DNA of 11,904 nucleotides from CAVAWX01 sp963614215 (GTDB lineage: Bacteria; Actinomycetota; Coriobacteriia; Coriobacteriales; QAMH01): positions 1 through 11,904 of the forward strand of contig CAVECB010000040.1 of assembly GCA_963614215.1 (NCBI GenBank). The letters are read 5' to 3'. The notes beneath the pieces are model-generated. The model was not told the origin of the DNA and searched no databases. It saw only the letters and a list, made by a program, of their open reading frames with translations. Positions 1 to 6,380 of the stretch are shown in pieces. Position 1 is the stretch's first letter. The number at the start of each line of letters is the position of its first letter. A program made the position numbers and the translations under genes.

Positions 1-1
1 C

Positions 2-1285
2 GGCACCGACCCCGAGCAGCTCATGGCCAAGCTCTTCAAGTCCACGACGCTGCAAGACACCTTCTCGTGCAACTTCAACGTGCTGGTGGATGGCTACCCG
101 CGCGTGATGGGTGTGCGCGAAATCCTTGGGGAATGGGTGGCTTGGCGCATGGAGTCCACGCGGCGGCGCATCGCCTTTGACCTGCAGAAGAAAAGTGAGC
201 GCCTGCACCTGCTGCACGGCCTCGAGGCCATTTTGCTCGACATCGACAAGGCTATCGCCATCATCCGCGGCACCAAGCTCGAGGTCGAGGTCGTGCCCAA
301 CCTCATGGCCGGCTTCGGCATCGACCAGGTCCAAGCCGAGTTCGTGGCCGAAATCAAGCTGCGCAACATCAACGAGGAATACATCCTCAACCGTACGAAA
401 GACATCGCCAAGCTCACATCTGAGATTGCCGAGCTCAAGGCCACGCTGGAAAGCGAGCAAAAAATCAAGGACGTGATCTGCGGCGAGCTCGAAAACGTGA
501 ACAAGAAGCACGTGACCCCGCGCAAGACCGGCTTGGTCTCGCCGGCCGACGTCGTGGAAGTGAGCCTCGAGCCTAAGGTCGAGGACTACCCCGTGACCAT
601 CATGGTCTCGCGCCAGGGCTACCTAAAGAAGCTGACCGACCGCGTGCTTTCCCGCGCGACGACGCTGAAATACAAAGACGGCGACGAGCCCTTCATCGAG
701 TTTTCGTCGAACAACACCCACGAGCTGCTCGTCTTCACCGACCAGCAGCAGGTTTACAAGTGCAAGGTTGCCCAGTTCGAAGATACCAAGTCCGCCCAGC
801 TCGGCTCGTTTCTGGCCACCGACCTCGAGATGGGTGCCGACGAGAACGTGATCTGGGTCATCGACCCGAAAGATTACAAGGCCGATGTGCTGTTCGTGTT
901 CGAGAATGGCCGCGTGGCCCGTGTGGCGCTTTCGGGCTATGCCACCAAGACGAACCGCAAGAAGCTCAAAAACGCCATCTACGGCGGCTCGAAGCTGCTC
1001 TACGCGACGGTGCTCGAAGAAGACACCGACATCGCGCTTGCCACCAGCGACCAGCGCCTCGTCAATTTCAGCACCTCGTTGCTCAAGACCAAGACCACCA
1101 ACAACACCCAGGGCGTGCAGGCGCTCACGAGCAAAAAGGGGCGCATCGTGCTTTCGGTGGGCAAGGTCGACGATTTCGTCGGGGCAGACGCCTCCGTAGA
1201 GAAGTTCCGCGCCGAGAGGCTGCCGTCTTCGGGCGCGTCCATGGGGGAAGGCGACATGAAGAGCCTCTTCGATTTGGACGCGTAG
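2..1285 (+). CDS. DNA topoisomerase type IIA subunit A (GyrA/ParC family), 3' part
   Basis: The reading frame is open from the window edge (Gly-Thr-Asp-Pro-Glu-Gln-Leu precede the first Met at 23), so the gene starts upstream; 427 residues are visible. They cover the end of the breakage-reunion domain, including the family-typical stretches VDGYPRVMGVREIL, WRMESTRRRIAFDL and LHGLEAILLDIDKAI. A charged coiled-coil follows (about residues 125-170 of the fragment), then a beta-rich C-terminal domain of repeated blades, such as SRQGYLKKL and FVFENGRVARV. The catalytic Tyr lies outside the window. I see no QRRGGKG-type GyrA box in the C-terminal domain, which favours a ParC-like or second-paralogue topoisomerase over canonical gyrase. 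The protein would act on chromosomal DNA with a GyrB/ParE-type ATPase partner, probably encoded upstream. It is unrelated in function to the minus-strand genes and converges on the MFS gene, 48 bp apart. Confidence 0.92.
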   Translation, partial: GTDPEQLMAKLFKSTTLQDTFSCNFNVLVDGYPRVMGVREILGEWVAWRMESTRRRIAFDLQKKSERLHLLHGLEAILLDIDKAIAIIRGTKLEVEVVPNLMAGFGIDQVQAEFVAEIKLRNINEEYILNRTKDIAKLTSEIAELKATLESEQKIKDVICGELENVNKKHVTPRKTGLVSPADVVEVSLEPKVEDYPVTIMVSRQGYLKKLTDRVLSRATTLKYKDGDEPFIEFSSNNTHELLVFTDQQQVYKCKVAQFEDTKSAQLGSFLATDLEMGADENVIWVIDPKDYKADVLFVFENGRVARVALSGYATKTNRKKLKNAIYGGSKLLYATVLEEDTDIALATSDQRLVNFSTSLLKTKTTNNTQGVQALTSKKGRIVLSVGKVDDFVGADASVEKFRAERLPSSGASMGEGDMKSLFDLDA

Positions 1286-1294
1286 GCGCGAAGG

Positions 1295-1326
1295 GGCGGC
1301 CTGCGGCAAAAGCTGCTACAGCCGCC
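1295..1326. terminator. Possible hairpin between convergent genes
   Basis: The 48-bp gap between the convergent topoisomerase and MFS stop codons contains GGCGGC (1295-1300) facing GCCGCC (1321-1326), with CTG/CAG-like inner pairing and a one-base bulge. A hairpin could form on either strand and serve as a bidirectional terminator. There is no clear T-run on either side, so this is tentative. Confidence 0.3.
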
Positions 1327-1333
1327 GGCGGCG

Positions 1334-2614
1334 CTACTGCCCTATCCCCTTTTGCACGTCGTCGAGGGTCACGTCCTTGCCGCGCGGCATGATGAAGAAG
1401 ACGAGCACCAAACACAGCGCGTAGCAAGGAAGCTGCAAGAGGAGGCTCGCAGTCTCCCAGCCCGCGGCGCCCATCAGCGCGCCGAACAGCGGCGAGCCGA
1501 TGGCAGAGCCCATGTTCTGGCAAAACTGCATGATGGCCATGCCCATGGTCGCGCCCATCGCGGTCTGGGGCATGACGATGGGAGCCATGGGGCGCAGCGA
1601 CCCACCGCACATGCCGCCGCCGACACCTTGCAAGACGATGACGGCCCACATGATGCTCAGGGCAGCGCCGCCACTGTTGAACATGAAAAACGCCGTGGGC
1701 AGCAAGAGGACCATCGTCACCACGCACACGATGTACTTGCGCCCAATGGAGACCTTGTCGGAGATGCGGCCGGTCACGGGCGCCGCCACGATGGAGATGG
1801 CCATGATCAGCGACGAGAGAAACGCCGCCTGCTGCGCGTCGATGCCGAGCTGCGACTCGAGGAAGGTGTTGTAGTAGGTGTTCATGATGCCGATTGTGGC
1901 GAAGCTGAAAAGGAAAAACACCGCGCCCAAAATCCAGATGCGGCGGTTTTTCAGGTACTTGAAACTGTCCTTGAACGACCCCTCGACGCCCATGTCGCCG
2001 CTTGCACCGTGCGGCATGGTGAAGACGGCCGCGAACAACACGAAGGCCACGGCGCACACGCCGGCGATGGCGAAAAACGGCAGCTGCCAGCCCCCCGCGA
2101 TGGCAAGCGCCGGCACAACATTGAAGGACAGCACGCTGCCCACGGGCACCCAGGTCGTCCATACCCCAAGCGCGATGCCGCGCATCTTGCGCGGAAACCA
2201 GATCGTCACGCACGAGGGAGCGGCCACGCCGATGAGCCCGATGCCGACGCCCTCGATGAAGCGGCTCGCCATGAGCAGCTCGACGTTTGTGGAAAACCCG
2301 CCGACTAGGCTGCCCACGCCCAAGCAGGCCACCGACAGCAGTATCACGCTCTTCAGGCCGATTTTTCGCGCGATGAAGGCCGCCGGAAACGCCAAGACGA
2401 CCCCGATGATGCCGATGGCGCTCATCAAAGTGCCGAAGCTCACCGCATCGAGCGCGCCGTGAAACGCCGGAAACAGCCACGAGGCCAGCGGCGGTATCTT
2501 GAACTGGCACAGCGGCGCGCACACGCTCGCGAGATACGTCACCGCCAAGACCGCCCAGGCCCGGGCGGGCGCTTTTTCGGCAAGCGCGATGTCTGTGTTC
2601 TTCTGATCTTTCAT
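1334..2614 (-). CDS. MFS transporter, cassette 1
   Basis: A 426-residue polytopic inner-membrane protein with the twelve-helix pattern of the major facilitator superfamily. Motif-A-like loops are visible in both halves: IARKIGLKS near residues 81-89 and GRISDKVSIGRKY near 282-294. A cytoplasmic central loop spans about residues 201-225. The start at 2614 is chosen because CCTCCT on the plus strand (AGGAGG, 2624-2629) lies 9 nt upstream; the Met at 2623 abuts the Shine-Dalgarno and is unlikely. It is the last gene of cassette 1, 111 bp after the 178-residue protein. It is paralogous to the cassette 2 carrier: IWFPRKMRGIALGVW here matches IWFPDATRGRAMAIW there. In related Eggerthella dehydroxylase loci an MFS gene accompanies the molybdenum enzyme, so uptake of that enzyme's substrate, or export of its product, is likely. 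The solute is unknown. Confidence 0.9.
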   Translation of the reverse strand: MKDQKNTDIALAEKAPARAWAVLAVTYLASVCAPLCQFKIPPLASWLFPAFHGALDAVSFGTLMSAIGIIGVVLAFPAAFIARKIGLKSVILLSVACLGVGSLVGGFSTNVELLMASRFIEGVGIGLIGVAAPSCVTIWFPRKMRGIALGVWTTWVPVGSVLSFNVVPALAIAGGWQLPFFAIAGVCAVAFVLFAAVFTMPHGASGDMGVEGSFKDSFKYLKNRRIWILGAVFFLFSFATIGIMNTYYNTFLESQLGIDAQQAAFLSSLIMAISIVAAPVTGRISDKVSIGRKYIVCVVTMVLLLPTAFFMFNSGGAALSIMWAVIVLQGVGGGMCGGSLRPMAPIVMPQTAMGATMGMAIMQFCQNMGSAIGSPLFGALMGAAGWETASLLLQLPCYALCLVLVFFIMPRGKDVTLDDVQKGIGQ

Positions 2615-2641
2615 GCGAACCATCCTCCTTTGTGGTTCAAA

Positions 2642-2655
2642 GCACGACGGCGTGC
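2642..2655 (-). other. Small intercistronic hairpin before the MFS start
   Basis: On the minus strand GCACG-CCGT-CGTGC forms a 5-bp stem with a 4-nt loop and is followed by TTT. It lies between the 178-residue gene and the MFS ribosome binding site. It is too weak for a convincing terminator. The CCGT loop is the same as in the hairpin after the cassette 2 Fe-S gene. The rest of the 111-bp gap shows no clear promoter. Confidence 0.3.
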
Positions 2656-2725
2656 AGGTTTCCCGCAAGGGGCGCCGACGTGCGCGGCATCTAGATTCGA
2701 TAGAGAACTTCGGCTGGTTTTTCAG

Positions 2726-3262
2726 CTATTCAAACGGCACAGGGTCGCGCTCCACCTCCCATTCCTCGAAGATGACGGCGTTGAAGCTCTTGTAGACGCC
2801 GTAGATCCCCACGAACTCGTGGCCGGCGCACTTGAAGGTGCCCCCTATCGAAGTGACAAACTCGGCCGCGCGGGTGTTGAAGCCGTCGCTGGGAAAGACG
2901 TAGAAGTCCGCGACCGTGTCCTTACTTTCAAGCGGGGCGACAAAGATCCCGCTGCCGAACTCGACGGGGATCCCTTGCGTCTTCAAGCGCATGTTGGGGA
3001 TGTGCATCTTGGGCTCGAAGCGGTCGAGCCATTTCTTGTGCGCCAGGCGCGCCCAGGCGGCCCAGACGTCGGTGCGCGCCATCGCGTCGTCGGCGAAGAG
3101 GGCGTCGAAGTACTCGTTGTAGTTTGCCGCGTCGTGCGCGTAGGTCTCCATGCCGGGACGGAACCTGTCCGCCGCGCTCACGTACAAGAAAAGCTCCTCG
3201 AGCTCGGCGCGTTTGCGCAGCGGCGCGCGCTCGATGCTTCGCTTCAACTCAACTTCGTTCAT
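2726..3262 (-). CDS. Unknown 178-residue protein in the molybdoenzyme operon
   Basis: I do not recognise this family. The product is soluble, with no signal peptide or membrane helix. It has a highly charged helical N-terminal third (LKRSIERAPLRKRAELEELF) and an aromatic-rich remainder. The C-terminal part looks like mixed alpha/beta (DFYVFPSDGFN, KSFNAVIFEEWEVERD). It contains a single Cys, in FKCAGHEF, so it is unlikely to be an Fe-S protein. The start at 3262 is set by AGGAGG (CCTCCT at 3268-3273 on the plus strand) 5 nt upstream. It sits 46 bp after the Fe-S gene and before the MFS gene, so co-transcription is likely. The position is where TorD/DmsD-type maturation chaperones often occur, but it lacks a recognisable TorD signature. 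A maturation factor, accessory subunit or substrate-binding partner are all possible; function is undetermined. Confidence 0.85.
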   Translation of the reverse strand: MNEVELKRSIERAPLRKRAELEELFLYVSAADRFRPGMETYAHDAANYNEYFDALFADDAMARTDVWAAWARLAHKKWLDRFEPKMHIPNMRLKTQGIPVEFGSGIFVAPLESKDTVADFYVFPSDGFNTRAAEFVTSIGGTFKCAGHEFVGIYGVYKSFNAVIFEEWEVERDPVPFE

Positions 3263-3308
3263 GACGCCCTCCTCTCAATCGGTGAAACACAAAAACGTGG
3301 GAGCGCTC

Positions 3309-3668
3309 CTAGGCGCAGGGCGGCACCCACAAATACTGCTGGGGTTTGTCCTCCAGGTCGCGGGCAAGCTCGGCCACCGGGCCGAACTTCATGCACTTGG
3401 CCTGGCAGTGAAACACGCAGGTCGGCTGCTTGCCCTTCTCCTGGCGCTCGGCGCACAGATCGCACAGCGCGGTAAACGCCGGGACGAAATCGTAGACGTA
3501 GCGGTCGGTCTCTTCACCCTGCTCGTCTTTAATTGGCCACGGCCCGTTTTGCATGACCTTCACACCCCACTGCCCCAGCGGCAGCGTGTGCTCGGACTGG
3601 CATGCCACCTCGCAGGAGTAGCAGCCGGTGCAGTACTGGTAATCGACGAGAATTCCGTTGCGTGCCAT
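3309..3668 (-). CDS. Small 4Fe-4S electron-transfer subunit, cassette 1
   Basis: A 119-residue DmsB-like ferredoxin, much shorter than the roughly 200 residues usual for DmsB/PsrB subunits. It has nine Cys in two groups: C13-x2-C16-x2-C19-x3-C23, then C69-x2-C72, C84-x3-C88 and C92. Eight would hold two [4Fe-4S] clusters; the role of the ninth is unclear. The middle ferredoxin-like insertion that carries the extra clusters of DmsB is absent. It has no Tat signal or membrane helix, so it should be cytoplasmic and pass electrons to the molybdenum subunit. The gene overlaps the upstream catalytic gene by one base (TAATG), a strong sign of translational coupling and of a stoichiometric complex. 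The cassette 2 Fe-S protein has the same Cys spacing. The electron donor upstream of this subunit is unknown: no NrfD/DmsC anchor is present. Confidence 0.93.
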   Translation of the reverse strand: MARNGILVDYQYCTGCYSCEVACQSEHTLPLGQWGVKVMQNGPWPIKDEQGEETDRYVYDFVPAFTALCDLCAERQEKGKQPTCVFHCQAKCMKFGPVAELARDLEDKPQQYLWVPPCA

Positions 3669-6061
3669 TACAGTTCCTCCTCCTTGCAGCGGTAGATCTT
3701 GCACAGCGTGCACTTGAGGTCGGCTCCGAAGCCGGTCTTGCCGGGCTTGTTGGCCAGCAGCTGGTTGATGTTGGACTGGCGGAAACCATAGAGGTTTGGC
3801 TCGGCGCCGTCTTGCTCGGGGAACCACCATCCGTGCTGTGCGGCGATGGTGCCCTCGTGCACCTCGTAGGTCACGCGGGCGCGCTGGCGAGCACGACCGC
3901 GGTGGTTTTCCATCCACACCCAGTCGCCCTCGCAGATGTTGTGCTTGGCGGCGTCGCGCGGGTGAATCTGCACCCACGGATCGGGGGTGAGCTGGCGCAG
4001 ATAGGGGATCTGGCGATGCTCGGAATGGAAGAACGAGGTGGTGCGCGCGCCGGTGATCATGATCAGCGGGTAGTCCTCGTAGAGGTCCGGCGTGCTCACA
4101 GGACCGATGCCCGGCTCTTCGATGTAGGGCAGCGGGTCGTAGCCAAACTTCTGGAACAGCGTGGAGTAGAACTCGATGCGGCCGGTCGGCGTGTTGAAGC
4201 CGGGCTGGCCGTCGGGGCGCATGAGACCCTTCTCGTACTTCTTGTAGACGTAGTGCTGGTAGGCAGGGCCGTGCTCCATCAGCTCGTGGAAGGTCATGCC
4301 GGAGGGCTTGACGATCTCGTCGTAGACCTCGTCTTCGGTCTCCCACGGCCAGCAGTTCTGCTCGAGCGGGCGGCCGATGGCCTGCTTGAACTCGTCGTCG
4401 TTGTCGAAGTACTGCGCAAGCTCGCGGTTGATCTCGCAATCAGACTTCGCCTCGCCTTCACTTGCGCACCCGCCGGTGATGGCCGACAGGAAATAGTAGT
4501 GGGCGCGCACGGAGTGCTTTTCGGCCCAGGTCTGCACGGGCATGACGATATCGGCGCACGCCTGGATGGTGGGCGTCATGAAGATGTCGCACGCCGCGAT
4601 GAACTCGGGCTTTTTCATGGCCTCGTACCAGCGGTCCACCTCGCAGCTCATGCAGGCGATGCCGTTGGAGGTCTGAATCCACACGCCCTTCACCAGCCCC
4701 TGCTCCATGTACTCGAGGCACATGTCGGGCATGGCCTGCGTGAGGCCGTAGCGATACATCGGGAACTCTTTCCAGCCGACGCGCTTTTTCTGCGTCTCCT
4801 CGGTGATGAGGTCGTAGATGCCCCACGCGCCCGCGGAAGGCTGGTCGACGCCCATGGGGGACGCCGTGTAGCACATGCCGCCCGGCACGTCGAGGTTGCC
4901 GGTGATGGTCCACAGCGCGGCGATGGCCTGCGCACAGGGAGTGCCCTGCGACTGCATATCCACGGCCAGACCCCACACGACGTTGGCGGGATGCGACTGG
5001 GCGAACAGGCGCGCGGCGGCGGCTATTTTGTCCTTGGGGACCCAGGTCATCTTCTCGACCTCGTCCATGTCAAGCGCACAGGCACGTTCGGCCAGCTCGT
5101 CAAAGCCATAGGTCCAGCGCTCGACAAAATCGTGGTCGTAGAGGTCTTCCTCAACGATCACCTTGATCATCGCGAGCGCGAGCGCCGTGTCGGTGCCGGG
5201 GCGCAGCTGCAGGTGAATGTCGGCGTGTGCAGCCAGCCAGGTGACGCGCGGCTCGACGGAGATGAGCTTGCAGCCGAGCTTCATGGCGTCGGTGACCCAG
5301 TGCCCCATGAAGAAGTCGGGGTTGGAGATTGTGGGGTTGCAGCCCCAGACGATGGTGCACTCCGGGCAGGTCCACTCGGGGTCGTCGTAGCGCAGCGCCG
5401 AGAACTGGGCGAAGTCGGCGATGAGCATGCCGCCGTAGGTCATGATCATCAGCGACAGGCGCGGCAAATAGCACGCGGTGCCGGACAAAAAGCCGTACTC
5501 GTTGGGGCTGCCCATGGTGTTGACCATGCGCCCGACCTGCCATTGGTTGTCGCGGGCGGTGCCACGCAGGGCATGTATCGAGTCGCCGCCATAGGTCATC
5601 GCGATGCGCCGAAACTCCTTGTAGCAGGTCTCGAGCGCCTCGTCCCAAGAGATGCGCTCCCACTTGTTCTCGCCGCGCTTTCCGGCGCGCTTCATGGGGT
5701 GCAAGATGCGATCCGGATGGAACTCGACTTGCTTGAACGCCAGGCAGCGCGGGCACAGGGCGCCGCGGTTGTACGGGTCGTCCGGGTCGCCTTCGCATTT
5801 GATGAACTTGCCGGTTTCCTTGTCCGAGTAGACCAGCACGCCGCAACCCTCATGGCAGCCCGGCGCAGACCAGACAGACGTGCGGGTGACGATCATGCCG
5901 TCTTCCTCGTACTGCCACTGGCCCGGGTGCTTCCAGCGCGGGTCGATCTCGTGCGCCTCGCCCGCTCCGAAATTGAACTGGTTTTCCTCCTTCGAGTTTC
6001 CGATGTCGTTTCGGTCCACTCCGTCGATGCTGGTTTCCACAGGCTCTTTCACCTCAGCCAT
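3668..6061 (-). CDS. Molybdopterin oxidoreductase catalytic subunit (DMSO reductase family, catechol-dehydroxylase-like), cassette 1
   Basis: A 797-residue bis-MGD enzyme. Seen: an N-terminal Fe-S region with C69-x3-C73, C103 and C106 (motifs GCHEGCG and LCPRC); the usual first Cys of CxxCxxxC is Ala66. The phrase GDPDDPYNRGALC and then ENKWERISWDEA are typical of the family. The likely Mo-ligand segment is SPNEYGFLSGTACYLPR (185-201), with Cys197 or Ser193 as candidate ligand. The C-terminal MGD-binding domain contains TGARTTSFFHSEHRQ from residue 670 and HGWWFPE at 743-749. The start at 6061 has GAGAGGGGG 7 nt upstream. There is no twin-arginine signal, so the enzyme is probably cytoplasmic, unlike many respiratory family members. 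With a two-cluster Fe-S partner and an MFS carrier this resembles the Hcdh/Cadh type of E. lenta catechol dehydroxylases, which reductively remove an aromatic hydroxyl. The substrate cannot be inferred; other reductase or hydroxyl-transfer chemistry is possible. Confidence 0.92.
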   Translation of the reverse strand: MAEVKEPVETSIDGVDRNDIGNSKEENQFNFGAGEAHEIDPRWKHPGQWQYEEDGMIVTRTSVWSAPGCHEGCGVLVYSDKETGKFIKCEGDPDDPYNRGALCPRCLAFKQVEFHPDRILHPMKRAGKRGENKWERISWDEALETCYKEFRRIAMTYGGDSIHALRGTARDNQWQVGRMVNTMGSPNEYGFLSGTACYLPRLSLMIMTYGGMLIADFAQFSALRYDDPEWTCPECTIVWGCNPTISNPDFFMGHWVTDAMKLGCKLISVEPRVTWLAAHADIHLQLRPGTDTALALAMIKVIVEEDLYDHDFVERWTYGFDELAERACALDMDEVEKMTWVPKDKIAAAARLFAQSHPANVVWGLAVDMQSQGTPCAQAIAALWTITGNLDVPGGMCYTASPMGVDQPSAGAWGIYDLITEETQKKRVGWKEFPMYRYGLTQAMPDMCLEYMEQGLVKGVWIQTSNGIACMSCEVDRWYEAMKKPEFIAACDIFMTPTIQACADIVMPVQTWAEKHSVRAHYYFLSAITGGCASEGEAKSDCEINRELAQYFDNDDEFKQAIGRPLEQNCWPWETEDEVYDEIVKPSGMTFHELMEHGPAYQHYVYKKYEKGLMRPDGQPGFNTPTGRIEFYSTLFQKFGYDPLPYIEEPGIGPVSTPDLYEDYPLIMITGARTTSFFHSEHRQIPYLRQLTPDPWVQIHPRDAAKHNICEGDWVWMENHRGRARQRARVTYEVHEGTIAAQHGWWFPEQDGAEPNLYGFRQSNINQLLANKPGKTGFGADLKCTLCKIYRCKEEEL

Positions 6062-6144
6062 AGGTAAACCCCCTCTCTTGTCCGGGCAAACGAAAAGCCA
6101 CGTTCCGAAAGCCCCGCCAAGACACGCCCAAGACGTTCCTGCCC

Positions 6145-6169
6145 CCCTCAAGGCAAGTTGCCTTGCGGG
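6145..6169. promoter_or_regulatory. 25-bp dyad, candidate operator upstream of cassette 1
   Basis: CAAGGCAA (6149-6156) and TTGCCTTG (6158-6165) are perfect 8-bp inverted arms around a single G at 6157. After one mismatch on each side (T6148/C6166) the symmetry resumes with CCC (6145-6147) and GGG (6167-6169). It lies about 84-108 bp before the catalytic-subunit start. Size and symmetry fit a dimeric helix-turn-helix operator, and the adjacent LuxR regulator is the obvious candidate. The odd centre and 1-nt spacing make an RNA hairpin less likely, since the loop would be too tight without unpairing inner bases. Confidence 0.6.
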
Positions 6170-6190
6170 TATCTTCCCCACAAGGTCGAC

Positions 6191-6205
6191 GCCGGCGCAT
6201 CCGGC
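6191..6205. other. Small stem-loop in the cassette 1 leader
   Basis: GCCGG (6191-6195) and CCGGC (6201-6205) pair around CGCAT. It lies 22 bp beyond the 25-bp dyad, on its promoter side. If transcription starts near the AT-rich island it would be in the transcript. A single 5-bp stem in GC-rich DNA may be coincidental. Confidence 0.25.
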
Positions 6206-6300
6206 GCGGACAATCATGGGATGTGCGCGGCTTGCACCCCTAGCGAAACGGGTATGCCGACGTGTAAATCAGCACGCTGGTATGAGATGCGTGAGCTGGG

Positions 6301-6335
6301 GTTTTTATTTATATTCAGCTAAAAATAATGATGCA
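6301..6335 (-). promoter_or_regulatory. AT-rich island, candidate promoter of cassette 1
   Basis: In the 319-bp non-coding stretch between the LuxR gene and cassette 1, this is the only clearly AT-rich patch in otherwise GC-rich DNA. The minus strand carries TATAAA (plus 6308-6313) as a candidate -10, with no good TTGACA-like -35 about 17 bp upstream, which would fit an activator-dependent promoter. TTTTTA (6302-6307) and TAAAAA (6320-6325) form an inverted repeat. Transcription from here would give a leader of about 240 nt that includes the 25-bp dyad. Leader pairing CAGC-TC-ACGC with GCGTGCTG is also possible around 6268-6300. The rest of the stretch shows no coding signal. Confidence 0.4.
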
Positions 6336-6350
6336 GGAGCACCGTGCCAC

Positions 6351-6367
6351 AGAAAACGGGCGCCCGT
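6351..6367 (-). terminator. Weak terminator after the LuxR gene
   Basis: On the minus strand, 13 nt after the LuxR stop codon, the perfect palindrome ACGGGCGCCCGT (6356-6367) is followed by TTTTCT. A 4-bp stem with a GCGC loop, extendable by G-T wobbles, plus the short T-run could terminate transcription, but less strongly than the structure at 8055-8095. Confidence 0.4.
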
Positions 6368-6380
6368 CCCAACGAAACGC

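Noticed and set aside
1321..1332. GCCGCCGGCGGC perfect palindrome as an operator
   Set aside because: It lies at the 3' ends of two convergent genes and is simple GC-repeat symmetry, easily arising by chance in this base composition.
1125..2522. A 465-codon minus-strand frame overlapping the MFS and topoisomerase genes
   Set aside because: It is an Arg/His-rich out-of-frame shadow; the frame at 2614-1334 gives a convincing twelve-helix MFS protein.
2726..3262. 178-residue protein as a TorD/DmsD chaperone
   Set aside because: TorD-family proteins are all-helical; this one has beta-rich, aromatic-rich segments in its C-terminal half and I see no TorD signature.
3602..6067. An 821-codon open frame on the plus strand antisense to the molybdenum enzyme gene
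   Set aside because: It is a GC-rich shadow frame with low-complexity, His/Val/Leu/Arg-rich translation and no recognisable motif, while the minus strand encodes a clear full-length enzyme.
6062..6217. N-terminal extension of the molybdenum enzyme to a Met at 6217 as a possible export signal
   Set aside because: It has no twin-arginine motif and runs through the dyad. A good ribosome binding site precedes the Met at 6061.
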